A stretch of 64,000 nt of DNA from Ostrinia nubilalis (Eukaryota; Arthropoda; Insecta; Lepidoptera; Crambidae). Below, in pieces: positions 44,914 through 54,958 of the stretch. The notes beneath the pieces are model-generated. The model was not told the DNA's origin and did no database searches. It saw nothing but the letters and a program-made list of their open reading frames with translations. The stretch spans positions 436,501-500,500 of the forward strand of contig NC_087105.1 in assembly GCF_963855985.1 (NCBI RefSeq), given 5' to 3'. The translations under genes were made by a program, and so were the position numbers. Numbering within the stretch: the first letter of the stretch is position 1; the number at the start of each line of letters is the position of its first letter.

Positions 44914-47052
44914 ATGTCAGAACCGACATCTTGGATATACAAACTCAAGAAGACAGAACTTGAGAACGAGTGCAAAAGAAGAAACATAAAAACGGAGAAC
45001 AGAACCGTACAAGAACTGAGACAGAACCTCACAGAAGTACTCAGAACCAAGCAATCCCGTCAGCCAATCCAGTCCGCCAGTAAGTCCGCCGAAAATAGTG
45101 AGTCAGAAACCGATTTCGAAGACACAGAGATGCACCAAGAACCAAACACGTCGTACACCATGGATCAGACCGAAAACATAACATCCAGATGGAACCTAAG
45201 CTTCGATACATACAACGACCCGGTGGAGTTCCTAGAGCAACTGGACGAACTCATGTCATCGGGCGAGGTCAAGTCAGATAAAGTGCTCAAAGTGCTCCCC
45301 AGATTCCTGAAAGGAAAAGCCGTACTGTGGTATAGAAACAATAAAAACTCGTTTACTACATGGAACGAATTCATAGAACTCTTCACCTTGACATTTGTGA
45401 GCCGTGACAGTGACCTATTAGCTAAAATAGTGAACTACAGGCAACATTACCGCCAAAAATTCACAGACTACCTGATTGAAATACAAACACTCATGCGCAG
45501 ATATGCAAAAATGTCAAAAGAAGAAGAACTAAATAGAATCTACGAAAACATGAACACAAAATACAAGTTTTATATCAAGAAATCAGAAGTCGACTCGATA
45601 AGCAAATTAATGCAACTGGCAAACGACTATGAAAATGTCACAGCAGACCGTCAAACTAGCTTCATACAACAAGAACCACGAAATAACTACCACGAAACAA
45701 GCACAAATCAAGCACACAAGGAGACGGCATCATACATACACAATTACAACACAAATACTTGCTGCTGGAGCTGTGGAAAGCACGGACACTCGATGAAAGA
45801 TTGCAGAAGTAAGAAAATACTATTTTGTAACGGTTGTGGCAAGATCGGCAAAATGAGTAAACAGTGTTGTAAGAAAACAAGTGAGCACACACAGTCCATG
45901 ACAATAAACACAAGTCCGCAACTTCAAGATAACCGTCCATTCGTAGATGTATCGATACTAGGCGAAAAATATCAAGCACTCGTAGACACCGGCGCCACAA
46001 GATCATACATCAACGACCAAGTGTACAGTAAATTCTTGAAAAGAAACCTGAAACCGAAAACAGTAAGCATAACAGCTAGCATGACAGATGGGCACACAAC
46101 TCGAATAAAAGAAGCACTAGACTTGCAAATAAATATAAAAGGAAAAACAATTAACCACCAAGTGTTATATCATCCACAAATCACGAATATACTGGTCGGC
46201 ATGGACATATTGAATAGAATAGGAGCCAAAATAGAATGGCCTAAAGAGAGTACCAAGCAAGGGGAACAAGTGGGAACAACGTCAAGAAAAACTACAGAAG
46301 CCAACATCGTACCTACATACGAAATGGCTGAAATACCGACAAGCAAGAAAAAACACAAAATCAAACTCGTACACGAATTTGAACTCGAAAAACCAATCAA
46401 GAAAAAAGACTATTCACGGAACCCTAAAAATCAAGAAGTAATAAATAAACACGTAACACGCTTAACACAAGAAACAAAAAAAGACTGGATCCAAAAGAAA
46501 ATTCAAGAACTACAGGAAAACAGAAACAAAGATTATAAAATGTCAAATAATAGTTTATACAAGAAAATAACAAATCACGCATACGGACCGAGAACAGAAG
46601 CATCACCAGACTGGAAATTATGCATAAACAACAATGAAAAAGACCAGATTCTGAAAGAAAACCACGATACACCAACCGCAGGCCATCTAGGAACAGCAAA
46701 AACACTGAACAAAATATCACAGAGATATTATTGGCCCGGTATGTACAGAGATGTGTCAACGTACGTCAAGAACTGCAAAACCTGCCAAGTTAACAACGCA
46801 CGCAAACCCTGGAGCACATTGTCTACAGACTTGAGTAAACCACTACCCAGATCATCGAACCGGTCCACAGACTGGACCGAAATCCTCGATGTCGACACCG
46901 TCGACTACCCACAAGACCTGAACTGGCGCGAGTCCGGCCCTGGAGAGGAGCCGACCCGAGCCGAGGACCAGACCAGGAGGCGGCCGGGGAGAAAGAAGAG
47001 GCGCGGCCAAATCCAGAACCAGCTGAACAAGGCCAGTAACATTTACTCGTAG
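44914..47052 (+). CDS. Gypsy-type gag-protease ORF fused to integrase zinc finger
   Basis: A single 712-aa frame from ATG 44914. Residues 1-60 are SAP-like and charged. About 90-250 is a retrotransposon gag domain with FLKGKAVLWYRNN. Two zinc knuckles follow near residue 283 (CWSCGKHGHSMKDC and a second CNGC..C form). A retropepsin lies near residue 350-435, with active site LVDTGATRSYI and ILVGMDIL. Next is a Lys-rich linker of about 140 aa where RT and RNase H normally lie. After it comes the integrase H2C2 finger (HDTPTAGHLG, YYWPGM, NCKTCQ; about 582-626). The integrase DDE core is missing. A basic Pro/Arg-rich tail ends at 47052. The deletions leave the frame open, unlike the broken LINE copies nearby. 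It may be expressed as a gag-protease protein; function is inferred only. Confidence 0.9.
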   Translation: MSEPTSWIYKLKKTELENECKRRNIKTENRTVQELRQNLTEVLRTKQSRQPIQSASKSAENSESETDFEDTEMHQEPNTSYTMDQTENITSRWNLSFDTYNDPVEFLEQLDELMSSGEVKSDKVLKVLPRFLKGKAVLWYRNNKNSFTTWNEFIELFTLTFVSRDSDLLAKIVNYRQHYRQKFTDYLIEIQTLMRRYAKMSKEEELNRIYENMNTKYKFYIKKSEVDSISKLMQLANDYENVTADRQTSFIQQEPRNNYHETSTNQAHKETASYIHNYNTNTCCWSCGKHGHSMKDCRSKKILFCNGCGKIGKMSKQCCKKTSEHTQSMTINTSPQLQDNRPFVDVSILGEKYQALVDTGATRSYINDQVYSKFLKRNLKPKTVSITASMTDGHTTRIKEALDLQINIKGKTINHQVLYHPQITNILVGMDILNRIGAKIEWPKESTKQGEQVGTTSRKTTEANIVPTYEMAEIPTSKKKHKIKLVHEFELEKPIKKKDYSRNPKNQEVINKHVTRLTQETKKDWIQKKIQELQENRNKDYKMSNNSLYKKITNHAYGPRTEASPDWKLCINNNEKDQILKENHDTPTAGHLGTAKTLNKISQRYYWPGMYRDVSTYVKNCKTCQVNNARKPWSTLSTDLSKPLPRSSNRSTDWTEILDVDTVDYPQDLNWRESGPGEEPTRAEDQTRRRPGRKKRRGQIQNQLNKASNIYS

Positions 47053-48413
47053 CTTAACTTTATACCTAAGTTAGGTTTCTAATAGATAGATACAAAATAC
47101 ATAGTAATTGTCTCGTCAGTTCTCGTTAAAGTAAATTCATCAATATTAAAAACAAGTCAATAATGTAAAAGTATTAATTAACATTACATAGCAACCCTGT
47201 ATAATCTAGATTCTAGATAATTCAGTTCTTGAATTTAATCTCGTTAAATATCATATATCAATAACCTATAACTATTAATTAACATTACATAGTAGCCCTG
47301 TATAATTTAAATCGTTCAATTGTTCTATTTAATCTCGTAAAATAACTATTGACGCAAATCGCATTGTTATTTACTCGTAACTCGCAACCTAAACTCACAT
47401 AAATAACAAACCGGTTTGCTACGCGTCAATAGTACTACCAGTTTCTCGATAACTTTTAAATAGTAAACAAACATTGTAAGAACGATTCACCGAGCGAGCT
47501 CATTTGCATATTATCAGAGAAACATGTATTTTTCTATTCGCCACGCACGGGCGATCAACAGCGCTCGCTTACTAGATGACTCATAACTAGATTTTACCTG
47601 CCTAATGTTTGCGCGCCGCGTCAGGCTGCATTTCATTATGAAATAATATTGTTGTAGTTAAAACTTAACCCCTTAACTGCCATTGTCTTGTATAACTTTT
47701 AATAATTATAGAAATTATTAACATTAATCAGATGCCTATTCTGAGTATGGTAATTTAAATAATAAAACTAGTAAACTAGAAATATTAATAACAAGTGCCA
47801 TAAATACTATTATTGTATTAAAGAAATATTTCAAGTAATACTCGTAATAACAAATTAAACAACCCGTTTAATTAGCTCATTAGTTAATTGTAAGCAAAAA
47901 AAATTAAAGGTATCTTAATAACATTGTTTCAAAACTAAGCTAAAATTAGCGTTTAATTAGTTCATTGTAAGCAAAAAAAATTAAAGGTATCTTAATAACA
48001 TTGTTTCAAAACTAAATTAGCTAAAATTAGCGTTTAACGGGTTAATTGTAAACAAAAGGTCAAAGGTCCTACCTATCTTAACAACATTGTTTCAAAACTA
48101 AGTTAGCTTATATTAGCGTTTAATTAGTTCATTGTAAGCAAAAAGTTAAAGGTATCTCAATAACATTGTTGCAAGACCAAGTTAGCTAATATTATTATAA
48201 GTAAATAAATGTACTGTCACGTTTTAAATAAAGAGTTATTATTGGGCTAATGATCAAGTACAAGTTCAGTCATGTTTTACATTTTAATTTATACTCGTTA
48301 TGAAATTACCCAAAAATAACTTATTATTATCATGACCTTTAGTTGTTCTTAAAGAACCTTCATGTACCAGACTTGTGATTTTTCCAGGTAAAAATCTCCA
48401 AAACAAGGGAGGA
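47053..48413 (+). other. Non-coding 3' region of the gypsy element with tandem repeats
   Basis: It holds an approximately 100-bp direct duplication (ATTAACATTACATAG..CCCTGTATAAT at about 47178 and 47278). It also holds four tandem copies of a 78-85-bp unit (TTGTAAGCAAAA..ATTAAAGGTATCTTAA) starting near 47887, 47965, 48047 and 48132. There is no envelope-like ORF. Confidence 0.8.
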
Positions 48414-49273
48414 TGTGACGCGCCCCGCGACGCATCGACAGCCCTAGCACCGAGCGCAGAGATTTTGACAACCCTACGGCTGCGCGGCCGCACGCCGCAC
48501 GGACCGAGCTAATATAACAGACGGCGCGGCGACCGCGGGCGCCTAGCATTCGCTCGGGAGCCATCGCAACAGCCAGACGATCGCGCGCGCGTCTACGGTT
48601 AATTGCGCAAGAGTCCCTAGCGAATAGCTGCCCTCACTGTTCCCACTAACCTGGCTCGATAGGACTTTCTGCTCGCGCGGTTTCCGCGACACGAGCGAAC
48701 CATCGCTGCCTGTATTCACATCCAAATCCCTACCGAGTGCATGCTTTACTCAATCCCGACCTGCGGTAGCAATCCCGCTGCCACCCTTCCTGTAATTCCT
48801 CCCCACTCGCCACGTAGGTCCCAAGCCTTTTACCTTCGGTGCACGAATCCCCACTTCGTTGACCTCGGTTACCGATTTGGGAGCGAACCGTCCTACCCCC
48901 CTAGTTTATAAGTATCCAAACTAACACTCGCTAAACCTCGCACAGGGCGCCGCCCCTCTCGCGGATACGTAAACTAGTCTCGGGACGCGAACCGGGCGCG
49001 TCGCTATCCCTCTCGTCATAGTAGATTTGCAATTGTGGAATAACTTGTTCATTATTTAAATAATAGTAATTTAGAGTCAGTGAAACTAGAATAAGTAAAC
49101 TATTGTGGAACCTGAATTATAAGTGCCATTGTGTTATTGATTGTGCGTTTCCTTGGTCAAATATCCCTGTAGGCATCCTGGATAGGTACACATCCCTCAT
49201 CGCAGAAGGCGAACTGGGACTCAGTACTAAACAGCGGGGTGTCAGACTGAGCTAGCTTAGACGCCCCGTTGCA
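48414..49273 (+). repeat. 3' LTR of the Ty3/gypsy element
   Basis: Starts TGTGACGCGCCCC directly after the polypurine tract and ends CCCCGTTGCA. It differs from the 5' LTR by a 2-bp CG insertion near 48525 and substitutions near 48597 and 49150. Confidence 0.9.
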
Positions 49274-49391
49274 AAATTATAAAAAAAATTAAATAAAAAT
49301 CTCAAAAAAATTTTGACCTCTTTTTTATCGATAAAAATAGGTCTTGTTTCACCTAATTTCATATGTACACTTTATCGTGACTCACACTGTA

Positions 49392-49640
49392 TAATTAACG
49401 AATCTAACAGTTCTTGCCCCAGTAGAGAACGAAGTCTCGTTTTATGCGCTTTAATGCTGAAAATCGTCTCTCACAAGTCACTTGCGTGAATGAAATTGTG
49501 AGAATTAAACACTGTAATACATAAAAAAGCAAAATAAAACTCCCATCATTTTCCGACAATTTTCCGAGTATTGCATTTATTAGAGAACGCAATTTTATTT
49601 TTGGGACATGTGTGGGTCAATGTGGTCAATAGAAGCTTAA
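49392..49640 (-). pseudogene. hAT transposase C-terminal domain, upstream half
   Basis: The minus-strand frame has ILLFYVLQCLILTISFTQVT followed by CERRFSALKRI, the signature CERxFSxLKRIK block of the hAT C-terminal dimerisation domain. One base is missing after KRI. In the shifted frame the protein continues KTRLRSLLGQELLDSLI to the TA at 49390-49391, where the foldback begins. The remaining C-terminus is at 39700-39815. Upstream of about 49640 no more transposase is visible. Confidence 0.8.
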
Positions 49641-49781
49641 CCTCAAGTTTTTGGGGTCGCCACCCTTGTCCCCCAACCGCCATCTCGAAAAAAGGGGTGA
49701 AAACACTTTTTTAAGCGTCTTACAAAAAATTCGCTATGTCATAATTTGTAGCAAATTGTTTTGCCTACAAATATGTTTACA

Positions 49782-50599
49782 CAGGCCCCTCTTTCCCACT
49801 GGGCACTTTGGGCACGTGCCCAGGGCCCCACGACGGAAGGGGCCCCCGTCTGCTCAAAAGACCTTTTTCCAGATGATAAGACCCCCCTTGATCCTTAAGT
49901 GCCCAGGGCCCCTAGTAAGTTACTCTTTCAAGGTCACTAACATAATTATTATTACTGGACGGGATTATTACTGATGGAAGAAACATATTCCATAAACAAC
50001 AACCACTCACCGATCACAGCGGGCATCAGCTCGTGATACACGATGTGCTGGTACCTACATAGCAATGTTCACGTCCCTGGCGACCTGGTAAAGCTTGTCG
50101 TCGCCCCAGCAAGGGTTGAGCTCGTGCAGCTTGTCGACCAAGTAATTGTGGTTGCGGAACAGCCAGAAGATCAGGTTGACCTGATCTAAAAATCAATGCC
50201 GTGGAGAGCGTTGCGCTTAGCTAAATTATGTTTGTGTCACGAGTGGTTTCCCCACAATAGTCCAGCGGCGGCGGGGTTCAAACCAGTGTTCCTTGGATCC
50301 CGAGTCGGCCAGTCTGACATCTTCACCGTTCGGTATTGTAGCTTTGTTCTATAGTTCAGGATTCTATGTTAGTATCTACTGCTTGACTGCCAAAAATCCA
50401 ACCAATGAAGGCCAGGGCATCATGAAAGAAACATAAATGGTCAAACCCCTCTTTCCCACTGGGCACTTTAGGCACGTGCTCAGGGCCCCGCGACGGAGGG
50501 GGCCCCCGTCTGTCCGTCTCAAAATACCTTTTTCTAGATGACAAGGGCCCCCTTGATCCGTAAGTGCCCAGGGCCCCTAGTAGATTAAAGACGGCCCTG
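49782..50599. mobile_element. Composite hAT-like element carrying a captured peroxidase exon
   Basis: The ends CAGGCCCCTCTTT and (inverted) CAGGGCCGTCTTT match at 11 of 13 positions. A perfect 8-bp target duplication TGTTTACA flanks the whole (49774-49781, 50600-50607). Inside, a MITE-like unit of about 135 bp, with GTGCCCAGGGCCCC and GGGGCCCCCGTCTG, occurs twice in direct orientation at 49786-49916 and 50447-50580. Between them lie a broken heme-peroxidase exon (50011-50185, minus), flanking intron-like DNA and unrelated sequence. It resembles a Pack-type element that has captured a gene fragment. Confidence 0.8.
50011..50185 (-). pseudogene. Orphan heme-peroxidase exon (animal peroxidase family)
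   Basis: It is bounded by TTTTAG/ at 50186 and /GTGAGT at 50010, both canonical splice sites. The minus-strand translation gives FWLFRNHNYLVDKLHELNPC, WGDDKLYQVARDVNIAM and, after a frameshift, YQHIVYHELMPAVIG. This is the helix region containing the R-x-H-N and Y/F-Q-H-I-x-Y-x-E landmarks of insect peroxidases (chorion peroxidase/peroxidasin type). The shift comes from about four extra bases (TAGG) after the AM codons near 50067, which also create a stop. No other peroxidase exon is present in the window. Confidence 0.85.
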
Positions 50600-51464
50600 T
50601 GTTTACATAACTTTTTGTCCTAAATTAAATTAGAGAAGTTATACATAAGCAAAAAGGATTTTTTTTTGCTTATAACTTCTTTAATCTTTAATTTAAGGCA
50701 AAAAGTTATATTAACATATTTGTAGGCAAAGCAATTTTCTACAAATTATGACTGTACAATTTTTTTGTACGACGCATAGTTTCCGAGACATGAACGCGGG
50801 CCCAACGTGTTTCGTACTCTGAAAATGAATTGCATAACAATACTAAAAGAAATCAGTTGATGAATAAATTTCAGTTTGTTATTCTTTTTCTTTTCTAATA
50901 GGTATTTCTTATTTCAGTTGTCGAATGTGGGTTAAAAATGCTGGCATAGAAGACTTAGCATATGTACCTATTGAAAAGTTACACCAACTGAAGTTTGTTT
51001 GTGGTGGGCACTTCACTCCTGAATCCTTCAATGCCAAAGGAACTCGGCTGAAGAACTCAGCTATTCCAACACTGGAATTGAGCAATCCCATCTTGCCAGA
51101 TGAAGTTTTGACAGAGTTTCCTCTTCATGTAAAAGACTCCAATAAAGAAAACCTCAAGACAGGTATGATGATGACTTCAATTATTTTTTTTAAATTTAAT
51201 TTACTATCTATCAATTTTTCTGAATTATTTAGATGTCTTAATTAATTTTCTTTGGTTTCCAAAACAAACCAACCGAATGCAATTTAACAAGGTTCTTTCT
51301 TTGTAACCACAAACATGTGTTGTATGCTTATCAATAAATAATATATAATTTCAATTATTAATTATATCTATACTTTGTTACAGTTCTTTATGATCATTCA
51401 TATTGCATTCCAAAGAAGTCAAATCCAGTTGAACGAGGTATGTTTATCTAAAATTATACTAATA

Positions 51465-51700
51465 ATATAAAAAGGAAATATTTAATTGTTTGTTTGTATT
51501 TGATCGGCTCCGTAACTCGAAGCCAAGATAGCCTAAAGTGCGGGTTAGAACCCCACAGCTTGAATATTGTAGTAAACCCACTCGTAACACAATTTAGCTT
51601 AGAATGTGTGTTGAGTTAGAGGGACTTTAGTAATTTGTGTAATACAAATTCTTCAAAAAAAGTACCGGACCAATTTGAAAAATTTTAGGCAATCTACATT
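51465..51700. mobile_element. Possible Helitron/SINE remnant in a P-transposase intron
   Basis: TATACTAATAATATAAAAAG, GGAAATATTTAATTGTTTGT and TTGATCGGCTCCG resemble the start of common lepidopteran dispersed repeats. Ends are unclear. Confidence 0.3.
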
Positions 51701-54568
51701 AATTAGCCAGGTCAGCTAGGTAGTTTAATAATATTTATAAGCTAGTAATTTTTAATGTGAGCAAGACATGTACTAGACTGATTGTACCCTAAAGTTGGGT
51801 AAGAACATGACATTTTATTACCCAATTCACATTTCATTATCTGCTTTCAGTTCCCCTTACAACTACAACCAAACAACTAAATTCAACATGTTTGGGAGCT
51901 GTGCATGTATGGATATACCAGATTCTGGTATTTCTGCGAAAACAACTTTTGAACCTCTTCCTTCCACTTCCAATGCACCAGAACATATGACCTATAAACC
52001 CATTACTCATGGTAAGTGTACAAACTAATTATTTACCTTCTAAAATATGCCTTCCCTCAAACTAAAGAATGCCACCCTGGATGCGTTCTGCAGTCTGCAG
52101 TCAGGTCAAAATGAACTTATATGTACAACATTCTAGGTTTCTGTACATTTTATATTAATGCGATTTGACCGTGCGGATACGAACAAAGAACGCAAAGCAC
52201 ACGTGACTGATTGCCTTATCACGACCACTTACAGATTGTCTTGACATACCCGCAGACCGCATCCAGAATGCAGAACATTAAAACCTCTAAATGCCTTTAA
52301 TTTAATATTATGTCATTGTTATTGAAGGTGGGCCCACGCTTCATATTTTATGAGAAAAGCTATCATTATCCTGTCTTTGCATTTTTTTAAAACTTGATAA
52401 TGATTGATTGATTTGGAAATAATATGTTTCATAAAACAACAAAATAAATTTTAAACTAATTTGCATATTTATAATATTTCAGATGATAAAAACATTTGCC
52501 ATCAAGATGCACAGGCAGAAATATTAGTCCACAGTTATAAAAGACCTAAGAAAAACATTGAAATGAAAGGTAAGATAAAACATACCTAATTTAAAAAACT
52601 AAGTAAAATTGCTGATTAATTAACCAATATTCAATTCAATTTGCTTTAATGTTGTTTTTTTTACTAGTGGAAATGTTTTTATTACAGACACTTCATCAAC
52701 ATTTACAATTAAAGAGAAGAGGCTTTGGCGACAGTTACAAAATGCAAAAAAAACAATAAGGAATATAGCGAAGTCAAGAGTGAATTTAGACAAGTTAGAT
52801 TCGGAAGTGCTGACATCGTTAGTAAAGGATGTAGTGCAGAATAACAAAAAAAAGTCACAAGGAAAAAGGTGGACTTTAGCCAACAAAATATATGCTTTGG
52901 CTATATTTAAACGGTCCCCTAAAGCATACCGCTATATGCAAAAGCTGTTTACGCTACCAAGCACTAAAACGCTCCAAAGGATTTTAAAAAATATACCAAT
53001 GGAGCCTGGTATAAATAAAAATATAATTGATAATTATGTTAGAGGCAAAAGCATCAAGTATGCCAAAGGAAAATAAATATTGCTCGTTAATATTTGACGA
53101 GATGGCGTTAAAGAAACGGATAATTTATAACGAAATTGCTGATAAAGTGGATGGCTACGTGGATTATGGAGAGGGCGAGAACATAGGACGAGAAAAGAAA
53201 ATTGCAGACCATGCGTTAGTGTTTATGATACAGGGTGCTAAACATAAATACAAGCAATATATTGCGCACTATTTTGTGGAAGGCACAATATCAACAGCAA
53301 AACTGGCAAAAATTATATCGGACATCATCAAAAAATTAAAAGAAATCGGATTTATGGTTCTAACAACAGTTTGTGATCAGGGATCTACAAATATAGGAGC
53401 TCTTAACATGTTAAAAAGAAACTGTGGACAAGGCATAGATAGCAACTTTTTCTCTGTAAATAATGACAAATTTTTTATAATCTATGACATCCCTCACTTG
53501 TTCAAATCATTACGAAACAATTTCTTTAAAAGTGGAAATATGTCTTTCGATGGAAAAATTGCACAATGGAGGCATTTGGTAGTTGCAGAAGAACACAACA
53601 GAAATTTTTAAAATTTTAAAAAACTGAATAGTACCATTGTAAATCCAACATTCAAAACTAAGATGAGGGTGAAGTATGCTGCGCATGCTCTGAGTAATAC
53701 CGTGGCAGCTATTTTAAAAATGATGGCATGGAAAAAAGTTTCTGATTGCAATGATACAGCATTTGTGATTGAACAGTTAGATAAACTATTTGATTGTACA
53801 AATGGTCCATCATCTTTAAATGACGTAAAGAAAGGGATCCGGGAAAATGTTTCCACATCAAGTAATCACATTGAGTCTTGGACCTTTTATACTGATAAGT
53901 TAAAAACCATAAAATTTATAACAGCAGAAAACACGATACTAAAAAATGTTAAATGCGTAAAGGGATATCAAATATCTATCAAATCCTTAAACGATATTTG
54001 GGAAAAGTTAAAGAATGAAGGGTTTAAATATATGAACCTTAGACAGTTTAACCAAGACTCTCTGGAAAACTTATTTGGAATCATTAGGCAACACAGTGTA
54101 ACCAATAAAAATCCCACTATCACGCACTTTACTGCAGCGCTTAAAACAAGCATGGTTACTGGGCTGAAAGTGCCTCATAGCAGAAGTGCTAATTGTGAAG
54201 CAGACAACAATAAACATATGCTGGAATATAAAGACATTTTAAAAACTAATTTAAAAACAACAGAAATAAAAATTAATGTTCAAGATTCCACAGACACTGA
54301 ATTTTATCCTGTGTTGTCTATCCCGGACCCTGAAAACTTAGAACAGCCCATTGAAAATTTGTGTAGCCTTGAAAACCAACCAGTAGTATATGTAAGCGGG
54401 TATTTAGCTGCCAAACTATTACAGAACAGTTCTTGTTTAATTTGTGAAGAGTGTTTGAGCGTGAAAACTCCTGTTGACAATGATTTGTATGCATATATAT
54501 CTCTTCGCGAATGGTGGCATGATAAAAAAAGTCTCGTTTATCCAACAATTCAATTAACAACTATTTAA

Positions 54569-54678
54569 GTACGTTTATATCCGTTGTCTAGTACCCATAG
54601 TACAAGCTTTGCTTAGTTTGGGACTAGAAGCGCAGTGTAAAATGTCTAAGGATATTTATTTATTTATTTATGTACCAC
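54569..54678 (+). mobile_element. SINE-like insertion with TATT-repeat tail
   Basis: GTACCCATAGTACAAGCTTT and GCTTAGTTTGGGACTAG, followed by repeated TATT units, separate two parts of the transposase C-terminus (…TIQLTTI before, NEAKQFYHDHITDQIYMENV after). This shows an insertion of about 110 bp. Family name not assigned. Confidence 0.7.
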
Positions 54679-54958
54679 CGTAAATGAAGCTAAACAATTT
54701 TATCATGACCATATTACCGACCAGATATATATGGAAAATGTTGGAAAATTCATTTTCTTAATGTTGAGTACAAATTGTAATTTTAGTTGGTTTAAATGTC
54801 AACAACATAATAAAGAAATTTATGATAAGATGTTTAAAATATTAAGTTACCTTTTTCTAACAAAAAGTTGTAAAATCATTAAGGACAGCTTCATAAAAAG
54901 TGAAAACAATTTTGCTGACAAAAGTAAAAAAGCACAGCAACAAAGCATTGAAAAGTAA

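Larger units (their letters stand above)
43935..49273 (+). mobile_element. Internally deleted Ty3/gypsy LTR retrotransposon
   Basis: About 5.3 kb: two near-identical 0.86-kb LTRs, a primer site at 44806, one 712-aa ORF (gag-protease-integrase zinc finger) and a 1.3-kb non-coding 3' region with tandem repeats. A polypurine tract AAACAAGGGAGGA at 48401-48413 sits directly before the 3' LTR. RT, RNase H and the integrase core are absent, so it depended on enzymes from another copy. It is inserted in the right arm of the foldback element; the host arm resumes at 49274. Confidence 0.9.
39816..49389. mobile_element. Foldback (long-TIR) element with TA duplication, hosting RTE and gypsy insertions
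   Basis: Ends CAGTGTGAGTTACGATAAAG (39816) and its inverse at 49389 begin arms of about 430 bp. The left arm is 39816-40100 plus 43283-43430. The right arm is 43600-43936 plus 49274-49389. The loop is about 43431-43599. TA flanks both ends (39814-39815, 49390-49391). Without the inserted RTE and LTR element it would be about 1.05 kb. It has no transposase; CAGT ends and TA duplication suggest a Tc1/mariner-type non-autonomous element. Confidence 0.8.
49690..50800. mobile_element. Palindromic (foldback-like) element split by the exon-carrying hAT insertion
   Basis: The left arm (about 49690-49781 continuing at 50608-50650) reads CATAATTTGTAGCAAATTG, TTTTGCCTACAAATATGTTTAC and ACTTTTTGTCCTAAATTAAA. 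It is mirrored by the right arm at about 50665-50800 (TTTAATTTAAGGCAAAAAGT, ACATATTTGTAGGCAAAGC, TCTACAAATTATGAC). The short loop carries GCAAAAAGGATTTTTTTTT. Outer ends were not resolved. Confidence 0.65.
50918..54958 (+). pseudogene. P-element/THAP9-like transposase, decayed
   Basis: Exons inferred from GT-AG sites: 50918-51162, 51384-51437, 51851-52011, 52483-52569 and 52688-54958. The first encodes the C-terminal half of a THAP zinc finger (CRMWVKNAG, FVCGGHFTPESF, AIPTLEL); the THAP N-terminal C-x-C half is missing. The large exon holds a helix-turn-helix-like segment (LANKIYALAIFKRSPKAYRY), then the RNase H-like domain with SLIFDEMALKKR and TVCDQGSTN as likely catalytic aspartates, and DSLENLFGIIR as the likely acidic third residue. 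Lesions are a frameshift near 53040, a TAA at 53609-53611, a probable shift in the third exon and a SINE-like insertion at about 54569-54678. It is not functional as it stands. Element termini were not identified. Confidence 0.85.

Noticed and set aside
47887..48200. Tandem 78-85-bp repeats as a CRISPR array
   Set aside because: The units are contiguous without spacers and lie in a retrotransposon 3' region of an animal genome.
50270..50300. GGGGTTCAAACC motif resembling a tRNA T arm
   Set aside because: No foldable tRNA around it; it lies inside the composite hAT element.
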